From: Deltaproteobacteria bacterium
GTDB taxonomy: Bacteria; Myxococcota_A; UBA9160; SZUA-336
Assembly (NCBI GenBank): GCA_030624945.1
Contig: JAUXJB010000133.1
Coordinates: forward strand, 1 to 5,294
Direction: 5' to 3'
Length of the DNA: 5,294 nucleotides
Position numbers and translations under genes: made by a program. Shown in pieces: positions 4,364 through 5,294 of the stretch (position 1 is the stretch's first letter; each line of letters opens with the position of its first letter). The notes beneath the pieces were generated by a model. It worked only from the letters and a program-made list of their open reading frames with translations. It did no database searches and had not been told where the DNA came from.

Positions 4364-5294
4364 ATGTTGCGCAACGCGCTGCGGGAGCGCCGCGCGGCGG
4401 CCCGTCTGACCCAGGCCGAGCTCGCCCGCGAGGCGGGCATCAGTCGGCCCCAGGTCGCGGCCATCGAGGCCGGACGGCACACCCCGAGCGTGACGGCCGG
4501 CCTGGCTCTGGCGCGGGTGCTGGGCGTTCCGCTAGAGGAGCTCTTCCCCAGCGAGCCCTCCGCTGCCGTGCCCGTGGTGGAGTCGGCTCCGGAGGGCGCG
4601 CCGCTCGTGCTCGGCCGCGTAGGGGATCGCCTGGTGTATTCGGCGCTGCCCGATCGCGGCGCGGGAACCGAGCTGTTCCGGGCCGCCGACGGCATACTGC
4701 GCGGCGGGAGCGTGCGGGTCCTGCCCGGCTGCGAGACGCGCGGGGTCGTGGTGGCGGGCTGCGATCCGTCGCTGGGGCTGATGGCGGATCTGCTGCCCAT
4801 GCGGGGCTACCGGGCCGTTCCCGTGCACGCCACGACACGGGACGCGCGGCGGGCGCTCGCGCAGGGCCGCTGTCACGCCGCACTCGTCCACGGACGTTCG
4901 CGAGATCTGCGGCGCCCGGCAAGCGGGGTGGTGCGCTACGGGCTCGGCCGCTGGCGGGTCGGCATCGCCCACCGCGCCGCCCGCGACGTGAGTCTCCTCG
5001 CCCTGGCCGAGGGATCGCTGCGCTTTGCTCAGCGCGTTCCGGGTGCGGCTGCCCAGAGGGCATTGATGCGAGCCCTGCGGCGGGAATCCCCGACTCCGCA
5101 GCCGAGTGGCCCGATCGCCTCGAGCCATCTGGACGCCGCCCGTCGCGTCTCGCTGGGCGACGTGGACGGGGCCATCACGATCGAGCCGTGCGCGCGAGCG
5201 TACGATCTGGCCTTCGATCCGCTCGAGGAGCACCGCGTGGAGCTCTGGATCGGCGAGGGCTTCGCGGGAGATCCCGGCGTGCAGGCCCTCGGGG
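4364..5294 (+). CDS. XRE-type HTH regulator fused to a PBP_like (molybdate-binding-type) sensor domain, 3'-truncated
   Basis: The frame from ATG 4364 is open for 310 codons to the window edge. Residues 5-60 form a Cro/CI helix-turn-helix (LRERRAAARLTQAELAREAG, then ISRPQVAAIEAGRHTPS with the recognition helix near 27-37). A linker follows, then a predicted cytoplasmic PBP_like domain (PF12727, COG1910 type) from about 80: RVGDRLVYSALP (85-96), VVVAGCDPSLGLMADLL (128-144), ALAQGRCHAALVHG (164-177), GRWRVGIAH (195-203), RFAQRVPGAAAQRALMRAL (220-238) and SSHLDAARRVSLGDVDGAITIEP (253-275), ending YDLAFDPLEEHRVELWI. By family comparison probably only a few dozen residues are missing. No signal peptide or membrane helix is present. 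Its position divergent from modABC, across a palindrome, suggests a molybdate- or tungstate-responsive repressor of modABC and of itself, taking the place of ModE. Domain calls are solid; ligand and regulatory direction are inferred. The usual anion-loop Arg seems replaced by Gln231. Confidence 0.85.
   Translation, partial: MLRNALRERRAAARLTQAELAREAGISRPQVAAIEAGRHTPSVTAGLALARVLGVPLEELFPSEPSAAVPVVESAPEGAPLVLGRVGDRLVYSALPDRGAGTELFRAADGILRGGSVRVLPGCETRGVVVAGCDPSLGLMADLLPMRGYRAVPVHATTRDARRALAQGRCHAALVHGRSRDLRRPASGVVRYGLGRWRVGIAHRAARDVSLLALAEGSLRFAQRVPGAAAQRALMRALRRESPTPQPSGPIASSHLDAARRVSLGDVDGAITIEPCARAYDLAFDPLEEHRVELWIGEGFAGDPGVQALG

Noticed and set aside
4345..5233. Reverse-strand open frames opposite the regulator (4345-4800, 4440-5063, 4532-5233)
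   Set aside because: They are antisense to a continuous plus-strand frame with clear HTH and PBP_like motifs. Their compositions are Arg/Pro/Ser-rich without domains.
1..5294. CRISPR arrays, tRNA/rRNA genes, insertion sequences, toxin-antitoxin pairs
   Set aside because: No spaced direct repeats, tRNA-like cloverleaf, transposase motifs or terminal inverted repeats were seen. The XRE protein has a large PBP_like domain and no small toxin partner.

Overview
The window is high-GC DNA (visibly well above 60% G+C, third codon positions mostly G or C) with compact gene packing. A lipoprotein c-type cytochrome, a periplasmic molybdate-binding protein and GTG starts point to a Gram-negative, respiring bacterium. 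The flavour resembles a deltaproteobacterial, myxococcal or related environmental lineage, but no marker gene here fixes the phylum.

Left part (1-842). A 5' piece of hisI (phosphoribosyl-AMP cyclohydrolase, histidine biosynthesis) runs leftward off the window. Divergent from it is a small monohaem cytochrome c lipoprotein gene, whose start is best placed at GTG 417 rather than at either upstream ATG. It ends in a convergent 111-bp gap rich in strong hairpins.

Middle (843-1692). A 232-residue, about six-helix membrane protein of the urate-oxidase N-terminal / PuuD type is encoded leftward. It lacks the C-terminal cytochrome c domain of full-length PuuD. The separate cytochrome c gene lies tail-to-tail with it, so the two look like an unfused membrane-plus-cytochrome pair (inference). 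A TTGACA-type promoter candidate lies in the 151-bp gap upstream.

Right part (1693-5294). A complete leftward modABC operon encodes a high-affinity molybdate ABC transporter: ModA binding protein, ModB permease and ModC ATPase with a C-terminal TOBE-type region. Both internal junctions are 4-nt GTGA stop/start overlaps. Only 36 bp upstream of modA, and divergent from it, starts a regulator gene that runs open to the window end. It fuses an N-terminal XRE (Cro/CI) helix-turn-helix to a PBP_like domain (Pfam PF12727 / COG1910 type), the fold used by molybdate-binding proteins. The 36-bp gap holds a 21-bp inverted repeat, ATCCTA-N9-TAGGAT, whose arms coincide with the apparent Shine-Dalgarno sequences of both divergent genes.

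The most interesting unit is therefore modABC plus an intracellular PBP-type sensor/repressor. It could be a ModE-independent, autoregulated molybdate (or tungstate) switch in which a cytoplasmic binding-protein-like domain senses the oxyanion that ModABC imports. Ligand, operator use and regulatory direction are inferred, not shown.
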